Assembly: GCA_048264125.1 (NCBI GenBank)
Contig: JBLXDM010000008.1
Location: forward strand, 186,001-250,000
DNA: 64,000 bases
Direction of reading: 5' to 3'
DNA from: M1-B18 sp048264125
GTDB lineage: Bacteria; Bacillota; Clostridia; Peptostreptococcales; Natronincolaceae
Each line of letters begins with the position of its first letter. The stretch's first letter is position 1. A program made the translations under genes and the position numbers. The notes beneath the pieces were generated by a model. That model saw nothing but the letters and a program-made list of their open reading frames with translations, did not search any database and was not told where the DNA came from. Shown here piece by piece: positions 16,776 through 25,217 of the stretch.

Positions 16776-16807
16776 AGGACTCCCTCAGAATGGGGAGTCT
16801 TTTTTGT
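16776..16807. terminator. Bidirectional terminator
   Basis: GACTCCC pairs with GGGAGTC and is followed by six T on the plus strand; it lies between convergent genes. Confidence 0.8.
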
Positions 16808-16839
16808 GGAATTTATAGCTGTAAGGTATTACAGGTAAT

Positions 16840-17151
16840 CTATTCTATACGCATAATCCGCTTTAAATCCTCAGGTACTTCCTCAATACCCTCCTTCAGA
16901 GCCTCTGAGCAATAGGGGCAATATCTGATTTCTATTGACTCATAGGTTACGTAATCCTCATCATCTGAAACCTCTAGATTTAACTCCCACACAGCTCCAT
17001 CCAGCTCCTTGGCTATAAAAACCTTCTCATAGTCCTCATCCTCAATACCATTGTCAGCCCGAAGGGACCCATTATAATTTTTAATTTGATCACATTCATG
17101 CACCTTTAACCAATCAGTATCGTGCTTTTTGTAGGTATTACTGTTCTCCAT
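16840..17151 (-). CDS. Hypothetical acidic protein with CPxC zinc-ribbon half
   Basis: This 103-residue acidic protein has one C-P-Y-C pair near residue 78 (Y-C-P-Y-C-S-E-A-L) and another Cys in H-E-C-D near residue 20. It looks like a small cytoplasmic protein that may hold one metal through a split C/C-x2-C site. I do not recognise the family. It lies between the convergent terminator and the histidine kinase gene; whether it is co-transcribed with the kinase is unclear. Confidence 0.6.
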   Translation of the reverse strand: MENSNTYKKHDTDWLKVHECDQIKNYNGSLRADNGIEDEDYEKVFIAKELDGAVWELNLEVSDDEDYVTYESIEIRYCPYCSEALKEGIEEVPEDLKRIMRIE

Positions 17152-17211
17152 TTAATCATTCTCCTAGCTATTTATATTTTATATGTGTTGTTTTGTTCGT
17201 ATTTCCCTGTA

Positions 17212-18477
17212 TCAATTAGCTGGTAGCTCTACTATAAAGGTAGCGCTTTTATTAATGATGCTCTTAATAGTAATCCTGCCCCTATGACTGTCAACTATTG
17301 CCTTTGCGATGGAGAGTCCCAGGCCATAGCCGCCGCTTTCCCTAGCTCTTGCCTGATCTGCCCTATAGAATCTATCAAATAGCTTATCCATATGCTCCTT
17401 AGGTATACCGCTGCCGGTATTTGTAACTGAAAGGCTGATGACATTCAGCTGCTTTTTAAGTGATATAGTAATTAGGCCCTTAGGGGTGGTATATTTTATG
17501 GCATTGTCTAGAAGTATCATAAGCACCTGCTTCATTTGCTCACTACTTCCCTTTAAAATAATATTGGGCTCAATCTCGTAGTCCAGAGAAATATTATTTT
17601 CAAAAATAACGGCCTCCATCGTCAGAATAAGATTTTCTACACATTCACTGAGATTGAAGTCTGTGAAAACCAGCTTGTTTTCTGAGTAGTCCACATGGGC
17701 AAGGTATAGTAAATCCTTTGTAAGCTTGCTCATTCTTTCTGACTCTGATTTAATATAATGAAGCCATTTTGCTTGGTTGCTTATGGTATCCTCACCATTA
17801 GCCAAAAGAACATCTACGTTTGTATTAATTACTGCCAAAGGAGTTTTAAGCTCATGGGAAGCATCTGAAACAAATTGCTTCTGCTTGTCAAAGGCCTCCT
17901 TGATAGGCTGTATTGCCTTGTTGGCGAAGAAGCGGCTTATAAAGTATATACATACCAGCATCACTAGGCCCACTATTAAAAAGGTATACACCAAATTAGT
18001 TAGGATTGCCTGACGAGAGGTTATGTCCACATATATGATTCGGTAGCCTACCGGGTGGAGCTGTAGGTCAAAGGCCCAATGCTTGTCAGCCAGCTTAAAC
18101 CTACCGCTGCTTTTTTGAGATGCCAGAGCCGCATCCTTTGCCGCCTCGTAGAATTCATTCTGCATTTGAAACAGTGATATGACCAATGCCTCGTGGCCCT
18201 CCGGGTCTGTCAATATGGTAAAGGAGGCTGAGGGCTCAGGCTGGGAGGGATCTACATCATAATCTGAAAACAAAGGATTATCTAGCCCAGCCCATGGGCT
18301 TCTAGGTAATTCAGCGGTTCTTCTACCAGGCTCGGAGACCCGCTTCAATTCATTCTCGATGTCCTGCTGAACATTACCATAGGTGATAATATAAATGGTG
18401 CCGAAGGCTATAAGCATTAGAACTGATATGATTACTAGGTTCAGGATAAGGAATTTATTCCTTAGCTGCTTGAACAT
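17212..18477 (-). CDS. Membrane sensor histidine kinase
   Basis: The 421-residue protein has TM1 (about residues 9-32), an extracytoplasmic region of ~125 residues, TM2 (~158-180), a short linker, HisKA with S-H-E-L-K-T-P-L near residue 213 and a HATPase domain with N, G1 (D-x-G/T-G-S-G-I-P) and G2 (G-G-Y-G-L-G-L) boxes. It is an EnvZ/OmpR-class kinase of the type paired with the regulator immediately upstream (adjacent, same strand). No neighbouring target gene reveals the signal. Confidence 0.93.
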   Translation of the reverse strand: MFKQLRNKFLILNLVIISVLMLIAFGTIYIITYGNVQQDIENELKRVSEPGRRTAELPRSPWAGLDNPLFSDYDVDPSQPEPSASFTILTDPEGHEALVISLFQMQNEFYEAAKDAALASQKSSGRFKLADKHWAFDLQLHPVGYRIIYVDITSRQAILTNLVYTFLIVGLVMLVCIYFISRFFANKAIQPIKEAFDKQKQFVSDASHELKTPLAVINTNVDVLLANGEDTISNQAKWLHYIKSESERMSKLTKDLLYLAHVDYSENKLVFTDFNLSECVENLILTMEAVIFENNISLDYEIEPNIILKGSSEQMKQVLMILLDNAIKYTTPKGLITISLKKQLNVISLSVTNTGSGIPKEHMDKLFDRFYRADQARARESGGYGLGLSIAKAIVDSHRGRITIKSIINKSATFIVELPAN

Positions 18478-19155
18478 CTATTCCTTCACCTCCAGCATAT
18501 ATCCAACCCCTCGTATCGTATTGATTACAACCCTTGAGGCTAAAAAAGAGAGCTTTTTCCTTAAAAAAGAGATATATACCTCCACATGATTGTGCTCTAT
18601 CTCTGCATCAAAGCCCCAAAGCTTTTCTATTATTATTTCCTTTGAGGTGGCTATGTTTTTCCTGTTAATTAAAATCTCCAGAATTTCACTTTCCTTCAGG
18701 GTCAGCTTTACCTCCCTTTCATCTCTTGAAAGCTTTAAGGTTGAGGTGTTTAGCTGAATATCATCAAATATCAAGGTGCTGTCCTCGATTATCTCGCCCT
18801 TTCTTCTGGTCAAGGCTCTAATTCTGGCTAATAGCTCCTCTGTGGCGAAGGGCTTTGCCAGATAATCATCAGCACCGGAATCCAGCCCCACAATCTTGTC
18901 GGATATTTCACCCTTTGCCGTCAGCATTATTATAGGAGTCGCTATTTTTTCCTTCCTCAGGTGCTTCAATATAGTGATTCCATCTATCTTAGGCAGCATT
19001 ATATCCAGTATTATCAGGTCATATATATCACTTAAGGCATTATCCAAGCCTGTCTCCCCATCATTTGCTACATCCACCGTATAATTATTTTTTCTGAGGA
19101 TTTGCGCCAGGGCCTCTGCTAGCTTTCCCTGATCCTCAACAATTAATATCCTCAT
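18478..19155 (-). CDS. OmpR/PhoB-family response regulator
   Basis: The 225-residue protein has a REC domain (E-D-Q near the start, phosphoacceptor Asp in L-I-I-L-D-I-M-L-P, Lys in L-A-K-P-F) and a C-terminal winged helix ending R-G-V-G-Y-M-L-E. It directly precedes and partners the histidine kinase. Two pairs of 11-bp-spaced direct repeats lie in its promoter region (19217-19235 and 19292-19310), the usual form of OmpR-class sites, so autoregulation is likely. Confidence 0.94.
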   Translation of the reverse strand: MRILIVEDQGKLAEALAQILRKNNYTVDVANDGETGLDNALSDIYDLIILDIMLPKIDGITILKHLRKEKIATPIIMLTAKGEISDKIVGLDSGADDYLAKPFATEELLARIRALTRRKGEIIEDSTLIFDDIQLNTSTLKLSRDEREVKLTLKESEILEILINRKNIATSKEIIIEKLWGFDAEIEHNHVEVYISFLRKKLSFLASRVVINTIRGVGYMLEVKE

Positions 19156-19216
19156 AAAACCACTCCCTGCTACTTAGTATTTACCAAAGCTTTTATCTAA
19201 TGATTATAACATAGCA

Positions 19217-19310
19217 AACCTTTAAATAACCTTAAAGGGAATCATACAGTGTTAAAAGCATGTTTAATTCTTTAAAAATATGTTAATTATTTTAAGGTTT
19301 CTTTAAGGTT
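19217..19310. promoter_or_regulatory. Paired direct repeats, candidate OmpR-type regulator sites
   Basis: TTAAGGTT occurs twice at 11-bp spacing at 19292-19310 on the plus strand, and TTAAGGTT/TTAAAGGTT occurs at 11-bp spacing at 19217-19235 on the minus strand. One-turn direct repeats are the standard recognition form for OmpR/PhoB regulators. They lie 60-155 bp upstream of the response-regulator start. Confidence 0.6.
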
Positions 19311-19354
19311 GGCTAGATAGAATGAGTTATAAGGAAATTAAAAGCCAATAGTTT

Positions 19355-19515
19355 AGTACCTTGACAACTTTAAAAATTAGGAATAGCAGCGAGGTAAATT
19401 TTTTCAGGACAAGGCGGAGGAGGAAGTAATATCGAGCTATATTGAGACTGACGACAACGTAGTCCTGGAGAAATTTTACCGTTGCTAAACTAAGAATTAA
19501 GGTTGTCAAGGTACT
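19355..19515. mobile_element. MITE-like inverted-repeat element
   Basis: A 161-bp element has long imperfect terminal inverted repeats: AGTACCTTGACAAC at 19355 matches the inverse of GTTGTCAAGGTACT at the right end, with similarity continuing for about 53 bp (both contain AGCA-CG-GGTAAA-TTT-TC-AGGA in the same order). The centre holds the motif GGACAAGGCGGAGGAGGAAG. No ORF is inside. No clear target-site duplication is seen. It sits 15 bp from the stop of the XdhC gene and could also terminate transcription. Genomic copy number is unknown. Confidence 0.65.
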
Positions 19516-19529
19516 AGTATGAAGCTTTG

Positions 19530-20576
19530 CTAAATTGTTTCAATTAGCACATCCATAATTCCGCCACAGACCATGCCTTCATCCTCAGCAGCATCTCCCG
19601 TCATGTCTATATGGTGAAGGGTGTAGCCTGTGGCTTGACTAACGTCTCTGGCAACTGCAATTACATCGGCCTCGCTGCAGCCGCCACCGATACTGCCAAG
19701 GGTTTTACCATCCTGCCAGACCAGCATTTTGGCACCGGCCTTTCTTGGGACGGAGCCCTTTGCTGAAATGATGGTTACCAGGCTTTTGGGGACATTGGAT
19801 TCTGACGAAAGCTGATGTATAACATCTTCATCAAATTCAGGTAAATTAAACTTGACATTAGAGGAAGCGGTCCTAGGCTTTCTTCGATAGCTTATAACTT
19901 CAGCTATAATGGATATCGCTATTTCTTCGGGGGTAACAGCACCGATGTCCAAGCCTATAGGAGCGTTTACCCTAGCTAGGGTATCTGGGCTATAGCCTTC
20001 CTCCAGCAGCATATCCTTCATGGCCTTGACACGACGCCTTGAGCCGATCATGCCTAAATAGGCGGTGTTGTATTCCAGAGCCAAGCGAAGACATAGCTCA
20101 TCATATCTGTGACCTCTGGTGACTATTACGACAAAATCCGGTGCCTTTGGCTTTATCCGCTGAAAGGAGGCCTCAAAGCTGTCGCAGATTACATCACTGG
20201 CATCGGGAAATCGATGCTTGCTTGCAAAGGAGGGGCGATCATCTATTACAATTACTGAAAGGCCGATTTTGGCACCGAACTCTGCAAGGGGCTTTGCAAC
20301 ATGACCGCCTCCGAAAATGATCAGACGAGGCTTCGGAAAATAGGGCTCTATTATATGCATTTCATTTTCCGTCTTTAAAAGCTGAAGGCCTCCGGTGGAC
20401 AGAGCTCTTTCGACAGCTTGGCTAATATCGGCAACAGAAGCCCTTGGATCATTGGCGAAAAATTTGTCAATTACCTTACCCTTGTTTCCCTCACAGGGCT
20501 TAAGACTGGTAATTAGCACAACCGCTTCACCTGTATCAAGCTTAGCAGTTAATTCATCGTAGACCGAATTAAACAT
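19530..20576 (-). CDS. XdhC/CoxI-family molybdenum-hydroxylase accessory protein, reordered domains
   Basis: The 348-residue protein contains the XdhC Rossmann domain first (about residues 80-215: I-I-F-G-G-G-H-V-A-K-P-L and I-G-S-R-R-R) and the XdhC/CoxI domain last (about 245-348: A-K-G-S-V-P-R-K-A-G-A-K-M and G-S-I-G-G-G-C-S-E). Usually the CoxI part precedes the Rossmann part. The family inserts or protects the sulfurated molybdenum cofactor of xanthine-dehydrogenase-type enzymes. No such enzyme is nearby, so its client must be encoded elsewhere. Confidence 0.85.
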   Translation of the reverse strand: MFNSVYDELTAKLDTGEAVVLITSLKPCEGNKGKVIDKFFANDPRASVADISQAVERALSTGGLQLLKTENEMHIIEPYFPKPRLIIFGGGHVAKPLAEFGAKIGLSVIVIDDRPSFASKHRFPDASDVICDSFEASFQRIKPKAPDFVVIVTRGHRYDELCLRLALEYNTAYLGMIGSRRRVKAMKDMLLEEGYSPDTLARVNAPIGLDIGAVTPEEIAISIIAEVISYRRKPRTASSNVKFNLPEFDEDVIHQLSSESNVPKSLVTIISAKGSVPRKAGAKMLVWQDGKTLGSIGGGCSEADVIAVARDVSQATGYTLHHIDMTGDAAEDEGMVCGGIMDVLIETI

Positions 20577-20712
20577 TAAAGTATCAGTCCTTTCTTATGT
20601 ATTTGCATGTTTTTAGTATAGTAAATTGGGCTGCATTTTACAAGGTCAAGATAATGGCTGATATACAGGAAATATAAAGATTGAAATTTTATTTTAGATA
20701 GGAGGTGATGAA

Positions 20713-21426
20713 GTGGAGGAGCTTAAATTCAGAAATGAGCTTAAATATAATATCAATTATAAGGATTATGAAATGATGAGGCCTATCCTCAGAAGCTTTA
20801 TGAAGGTGGACAGCAATGCCTTGAATAATGTGGATAGCTACCATATCAGAAGCCTGTATTTCGATGACTTTCGCAATACTGCCTTATTTGAAAAGCTCTC
20901 TGGCTTAAATGATCGCTGCAAATACAGGGTTCGGATCTACAACATGTCCGACAGGCTGATAATGCTGGAAAAGAAAATTAAAAAAGGCAACAGGACTGCA
21001 AAGATAAGACAGGAGCTTACTAAGGAGGAGTGCGACAAAATATTGAATAATGACTATGACAGCTTTATAGCCTCCGACAAGTCACTGATGAAGGAGCTGT
21101 TTATAAAAAATCGTTCAGACCTATTAAAGCCTGTGGTCATAGTAGACTACGAAAGGGAGGCCTATGTCAGTCCGCTGGGGAATGTCAGAATAACCTTTGA
21201 TAAATGGCTTAAAACAGGGCTTTTTTCAACCAATTTATTCAATTCTCGGCTGCCGATGCTGAAGGCACTTGATGAGGAAGTGATCGTAATGGAGGTTAAA
21301 TACGATGCGTATTTACCTTTGCATATAAAAAATGCTGTACAGATAAATAATCGTCAACGATTGGCGGTTTCAAAATACGTCATATGCAGAAAGCACACTA
21401 AAATAAATTCATGGGAGGATAATTAA
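20713..21426 (+). CDS. VTC-domain (polyphosphate polymerase-like) protein
   Basis: The 237-residue protein matches the bacterial VTC domain: F-R-N-E-L-K-Y at the start, R-S-L-Y-F-D-D, C-K-Y-R-V-R-I-Y-N, L-E-K-K-I-K-K-G and V-D-Y-E-R-E, the basic and acidic residues lining the triphosphate tunnel in this fold. Eukaryotic VTC4 makes polyphosphate; bacterial members are poorly studied. The start is GTG after TAGGAGGTGATGAA. It forms an operon with the DUF4956 and CotH genes, a combination I have seen in other Firmicutes. Confidence 0.85.
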   Translation: MEELKFRNELKYNINYKDYEMMRPILRSFMKVDSNALNNVDSYHIRSLYFDDFRNTALFEKLSGLNDRCKYRVRIYNMSDRLIMLEKKIKKGNRTAKIRQELTKEECDKILNNDYDSFIASDKSLMKELFIKNRSDLLKPVVIVDYEREAYVSPLGNVRITFDKWLKTGLFSTNLFNSRLPMLKALDEEVIVMEVKYDAYLPLHIKNAVQINNRQRLAVSKYVICRKHTKINSWEDN

Positions 21427-21427
21427 A

Positions 21428-22102
21428 ATGACTTTTTCAGACATCTTTAAAAACAGCTTTTTAGAGGCAGCGGCCCCCAGCTTAAATATATACAATATCC
21501 TGTTGGGTCTGGGAATAACCTTTGTATTGGGAATGTTTATTTATCTGGTGTATAAGAAGACCTTTAAGGGAGTTTTGTATTCCAAAAGCTTTAACGTTTC
21601 TCTGGTAATGATATCTATGATCACATCCTTGATAATCATGGCTATATCTTCAAACGTCATATTGTCGCTGGGTATGGTTGGCGCCCTCAGTATTGTCAGA
21701 TTCAGAACCGCCATTAAGGACCCCATCGATCTTATATTTATGTTTTGGGCCATATCTATAGGGATAGTCTCAGGTGCAGGATTATATCAGCTGGCTATAC
21801 TGAGCTCTATAATTATAGGAGTAACAATGACGGTGTTTACTAATCTTTCAACGGTTGAAAGTCCATTTTTATTGGTATTTAATTGTGAGGATGGCAGTGC
21901 AGAGGAGGCTATTTTAAGCCATTTATCAAAGGTGGTAAAAAAATATCAGATCAAATCCAAGACTGTCTCTAGGGATAATGTTGAAATTACAATAGAGGTA
22001 AGGCTAAAAAATCAGGAAACAGGCTTTATAAATGAGCTCTCACAAAGGGATGGGGTACGTAGTGCCGTGCTGGTTAGCTATGATGGCGATTATGTTTCCT
22101 AA
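21428..22102 (+). CDS. DUF4956 membrane protein
   Basis: The 224-residue protein has about three or four membrane helices in residues 20-140, with G-A-L-S-I-V-R-F-R-T-A-I-K-D-P, the conserved core of DUF4956, and a C-terminal cytosolic part of ~75 residues. It starts 2 bp after the VTC-domain stop. DUF4956 is repeatedly found beside VTC-domain genes, suggesting a membrane partner; function is not established. Confidence 0.82.
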   Translation: MTFSDIFKNSFLEAAAPSLNIYNILLGLGITFVLGMFIYLVYKKTFKGVLYSKSFNVSLVMISMITSLIIMAISSNVILSLGMVGALSIVRFRTAIKDPIDLIFMFWAISIGIVSGAGLYQLAILSSIIIGVTMTVFTNLSTVESPFLLVFNCEDGSAEEAILSHLSKVVKKYQIKSKTVSRDNVEITIEVRLKNQETGFINELSQRDGVRSAVLVSYDGDYVS

Positions 22103-22123
22103 CCATATAGGTGGTGAAAAAAA

Positions 22124-23920
22124 GTGAAAAAAATTCTTATAATTACAGTGATACTACTGCTGATTAATTCATCTGTAGGGCTTCTGGGGCTTCAGCTGCC
22201 CTCGCAGCTTAAGCTTAAGGAATTGGAGGCGCAATTGGATCAGTCGGTATTTCCTATCGATGAGGTAGTTGAGGTAAGGCTTGATATCCCGGAGGCGGAT
22301 TTTCAAGCAATACTGGATAATCCCTTGGCGGAGGAATACAAAACCGCCAGCGTCAATTATAATGGCTATAGCCTTGATAATATAGGAGTGCGAACCAAAG
22401 GAAACTCCAGCCTAAGCTCCGTCGCCAGAACTGATTCGGAACGCTACAGCTTTAAGCTTACCTTTAATGAATATGTGAGTGATCAGAGTCTATCGGGAGT
22501 AACGGAGATAAACTTAAATAATAATTTCAGTGATGCCACCTATATGCGGGAGCTCCTGACCTACGAGCTGCTGGCTGAAATGGGGGTGCCCACGCCAAAG
22601 ACCAGCTATGTCAACCTGTATATCAATGATCAGCTATGGGGGCTTTATCTGGCAGTGGAGGCAATAGACGAGGCTTATTTGAGAAGAAATTTTGAGGTTT
22701 CCACAGGCGATTTATACAGGCCTGCTGGTGACGGAAGTGATCTGATCTGGAAGGGCTCAGATATGGAAAGCTACTCGGGGATGGATTTGAAGACTAATAG
22801 AAAATCCCCCGACAATGCTGCGCTGCTGACTATGCTGGAGGAGCTTAACCTGGGCAGTGATTATGAAAAATATATAAATGTAGATGGGTTTTTAAGATAC
22901 TTGGCCGTCAGTACAGCAGTAGTTAATTTAGACAGCTACCAGGGGCAGCTTAAGCACAATTATTATCTCTACGAGGAAAATGGCTATTTTCATTTCATCC
23001 CCTGGGACTTCAATATGTCCTTTGGAGGCTTTGGAGGCGGTGGAATGGGTGGCGGCAGAATGCCTGAAGACGGAATCGTAGAAGGCAGAATGCCTGAAGA
23101 CAGAATCGCAGAAGATGGAATGCCTGGCGGTGGAATGGCCGGAGGCGGAATGCTTGGTGGCGGAGGTCAATCAACAACCTTGAAAATAGACGAGCCCACC
23201 ACAGGAAATGTTGAGGAGCGTCCGCTGATAAGCAAGCTGCTGGCAGTAGAAGAATATAAGGAAATGTATCATGGGTATATAGAAGAAATTGTAAATGGAT
23301 TCCTTTCAACCGAGAGGTTCGAGGCAAGGGTGGAGGAAATAGCAGAATTGATAAGACCTCACGTGGAACAGGACCCAACAAAATTTGTTACCATGGAGGA
23401 ATTTGAAAATGGAATCTACGATACCACCAGTGGTTTGCTGGCCTTTACGGAGGAAAGGGTAGAAAATGTAAAGCAGCAGCTCTCAGGTGAAATTGCTTCC
23501 GTTAAGGATGGGACAGAAATAGCAGAAGGAGCAGGCGGTATAGGTATGTTTGCCGGAGGAGAAAATGCTGGCAGAGGACAGTGGGGAAATATTCCGCAGG
23601 GAGTAGAAGCACTAGAAGGAATAGAAGGAATGCCTCAATGGGGCGGCAACCAAGCGGGAGAAGCACCTGCAGGGATGGAGGATGGCGTGCCACCCGTAGG
23701 ACGGAATCAGCAGGGTGAAGCAGTCGGCAGAAATCGTGGTGAAAATGCGATGCAGCCTGGAGGAGAAATGCAGGGCGGTAGGGCACCTGGAGGAGGTATG
23801 GGTGCTATGGCCTCAAGAACAGAAGAAAGTGCCTATACTACAATATCCAATACAACCCTTATCATGCTGCTGCTCTTGATGACCTCAGCCTTTGGCGTAT
23901 TTATGTTTAAAAGAAAATAG
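22124..23920 (+). CDS. CotH-kinase-family surface protein with Gly/Met-rich inserts
   Basis: The 598-residue protein has an N-terminal signal anchor, a CotH kinase-like domain (V-R-L-D-I-P, R-T-K-G-N-S-S, L-Y-L-A-V-E-A-I-D-E and F-I-P-W-D-F-N-M-S-F-G-G) and a C-terminal membrane helix followed by K-R-K. CotH is an atypical kinase that phosphorylates spore-coat proteins. Directly after the W-D-F-N motif is a low-complexity Gly/Met/Glu stretch, and a second one lies near residues 465-575. The DFD-type metal motif reads D-F-N. The start is GTG with AGGTGG upstream. Confidence 0.85.
   Translation: MKKILIITVILLLINSSVGLLGLQLPSQLKLKELEAQLDQSVFPIDEVVEVRLDIPEADFQAILDNPLAEEYKTASVNYNGYSLDNIGVRTKGNSSLSSVARTDSERYSFKLTFNEYVSDQSLSGVTEINLNNNFSDATYMRELLTYELLAEMGVPTPKTSYVNLYINDQLWGLYLAVEAIDEAYLRRNFEVSTGDLYRPAGDGSDLIWKGSDMESYSGMDLKTNRKSPDNAALLTMLEELNLGSDYEKYINVDGFLRYLAVSTAVVNLDSYQGQLKHNYYLYEENGYFHFIPWDFNMSFGGFGGGGMGGGRMPEDGIVEGRMPEDRIAEDGMPGGGMAGGGMLGGGGQSTTLKIDEPTTGNVEERPLISKLLAVEEYKEMYHGYIEEIVNGFLSTERFEARVEEIAELIRPHVEQDPTKFVTMEEFENGIYDTTSGLLAFTEERVENVKQQLSGEIASVKDGTEIAEGAGGIGMFAGGENAGRGQWGNIPQGVEALEGIEGMPQWGGNQAGEAPAGMEDGVPPVGRNQQGEAVGRNRGENAMQPGGEMQGGRAPGGGMGAMASRTEESAYTTISNTTLIMLLLLMTSAFGVFMFKRK
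23030..23166 (+). repeat. In-frame tandem repeat in the cotH-like gene
   Basis: A ~30-bp unit (starting AGAATGCCTGAAGAC) occurs about twice, flanked by Gly-Gly-Gly-Met codons; it encodes repeats of R-M-P-E-D-x-I. It keeps the reading frame. Confidence 0.75.
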
Positions 23921-23942
23921 GCAAGAATAGTGAAGAAGCATG

Positions 23943-23977
23943 AGCCACCAAGGGAATTGACCTAAGGTGGCTTTTTA
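23943..23977 (+). terminator. Terminator of the VTC-DUF4956-CotH operon
   Basis: AGCCACC pairs with GGTGGCT, followed by five T. Confidence 0.78.
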
Positions 23978-24125
23978 TTTTAAAAACTCAACTAACCGCA
24001 ATATTTATTTTGTCTAGAATCAGAGCTTTTCAAAGCAGAAGTATTGGGTAGGGCTATAAAGGAATAAGTATGCTATAACTCATGCATAATAGAAGAAACA
24101 CATCTATTGCATGGGAGGTATAGCT

Positions 24126-24389
24126 ATGGAAGTCGTAATAAGCGATGCAGCCATGAACATTTTGAGGAATAATGATTTAGGAAGGTTTATAAGAATAAAG
24201 CCCAAAGGCAAGAGCCGCGGTGGCATCAGCTATGAAATCACTCAGGGGGAGCTAACACTTGATGATGATTATTATGAGGTGGCAGAATTGGTATTCATTA
24301 TCAGTAAGGAGCAGCAGCTGGAGTGCCTGGAAATAGACTATATCGAGGATTGGTGGGGAAGTCAGCTGGTTATTGTCGCAGAAAATTGA
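24126..24389 (+). CDS. HesB/IscA-like protein lacking the Fe-S cysteines
   Basis: The 87-residue protein begins with V-I-S-D-A-A and has the β-strand pattern of the HesB/IscA fold (F-I-R-I-K-P-K-G then G-I-S-Y-E-I, later L-E-I-D-Y-I-E-D). The three cysteines that hold iron-sulfur clusters in IscA are absent; one isolated Cys remains. Hence it is unlikely to be a cluster carrier. ATG at 24126 is chosen because GGGAGG lies 7 nt upstream; the ATG at 24111 would overlap it. Confidence 0.65.
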   Translation: MEVVISDAAMNILRNNDLGRFIRIKPKGKSRGGISYEITQGELTLDDDYYEVAELVFIISKEQQLECLEIDYIEDWWGSQLVIVAEN

Positions 24390-24463
24390 GGTTTAGATAG
24401 CCATGATAACTTATAGGTCAAAGGACTCTGCGAGGCGAACTCAATATTTAAGACTAGATAAAA

Positions 24464-24502
24464 GAGTAGGCTTAAGACGAAATTCTTTAGCCTACTCGCT
24501 TT
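24464..24502. terminator. Bidirectional terminator between the HesB-like and TetR genes
   Basis: GAGTAGGCT (24464-24472) pairs with AGCCTACTC (24489-24497), with five T following soon after. It lies before the TetR stop. Confidence 0.7.
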
Positions 24503-24582
24503 TTATGGTAAATCATCCCTTTGAATTTGGTGATATTTCTCATATTAAAACCCCCTTCAAAGCTTTTAGAAGGCTGAATTAT

Positions 24583-25167
24583 TTATTGGAGGGTAGGCAG
24601 AATACGACTGATATATCTGACCATGCTTTCCTTAAGATTATAGCTGCCCTCATGCAGACACCAGTCATAAACAAGACCGCGGGCTGCAATAAAAAGAAAC
24701 TCAGTTAATTCCTCCGGGCTGCTTTTGGTGGAAAGCTCACCCTTCTGTTGACCATCAGCAATAAGCTCCTGTAGAAGCGTCTGCATATACCGCCCCTTCT
24801 TTATAAACATTTTATTATTGGCAGTATATAGCTGCTTGGCAGTATCCAAGCCAGTTGAGGTGTTGAGGTCTGCATAATATCTAAAGTAGTCAAGTATTTT
24901 TTCGAAGGAGCTCTGGCCCTGAAGCTTATCCTTAACCTCCTTAAGGAAAAATTCGTCCCCCTCTTTATATATCTCAGCAAAAACATCGTGCTTTGAGTTG
25001 AAATAATGGTAAAAGGAGCCGATAGAAACCCCGGCCTTTTTTGCTATCTCCTCAATGGTTATATTATCAAAGCCCTTACGCTCCATAAGGTCAATAGCCA
25101 CATTATAAATTCTATTCTTGGTATCTATCGCTTGTAGCTGTCTTTTAGTCAACTTTTTCCCCTTCAT
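24583..25167 (-). CDS. TetR/AcrR family transcriptional regulator
   Basis: The 194-residue protein has an N-terminal HTH: I-x-x-A-I-D-L-M-E-R-K-G-F-D-N-I-T-I-E-E-I-A-K-K-A-G-V with S-I-G-S-F-Y-H-Y-F. The C-terminal helical domain is variable and binds an unknown ligand. ATG at 25167 is selected over an upstream in-frame ATG because GGGAGGGTGG precedes it. It is divergent from the flavoprotein reductase gene, whose promoter lies 190 bp away, and a 12-bp palindrome lies in its own leader. Confidence 0.9.
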   Translation of the reverse strand: MKGKKLTKRQLQAIDTKNRIYNVAIDLMERKGFDNITIEEIAKKAGVSIGSFYHYFNSKHDVFAEIYKEGDEFFLKEVKDKLQGQSSFEKILDYFRYYADLNTSTGLDTAKQLYTANNKMFIKKGRYMQTLLQELIADGQQKGELSTKSSPEELTEFLFIAARGLVYDWCLHEGSYNLKESMVRYISRILPTLQ

Positions 25168-25217
25168 ATATCCACCCTCCCATAGCTTCTGAACCATTAA
25201 ATGGTATAAGTATATTT

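Noticed and set aside
23030..23166. Short spaced repeats as a possible CRISPR fragment
   Set aside because: The repeats are contiguous, in frame and encode low-complexity protein; no spacers or cas genes.
22928..23786. Several minus-strand open frames opposite the cotH-like gene
   Set aside because: Their His/Ser/Arg- and Leu/Pro-rich sequences are the antisense of the Gly/Met/Glu repeats; no start signals.
24403..24708. A 101-codon plus-strand open frame after the HesB-like gene
   Set aside because: It runs through a terminator and antisense into the TetR gene, has no RBS and no recognisable protein; the TetR frame is clearly the real one.
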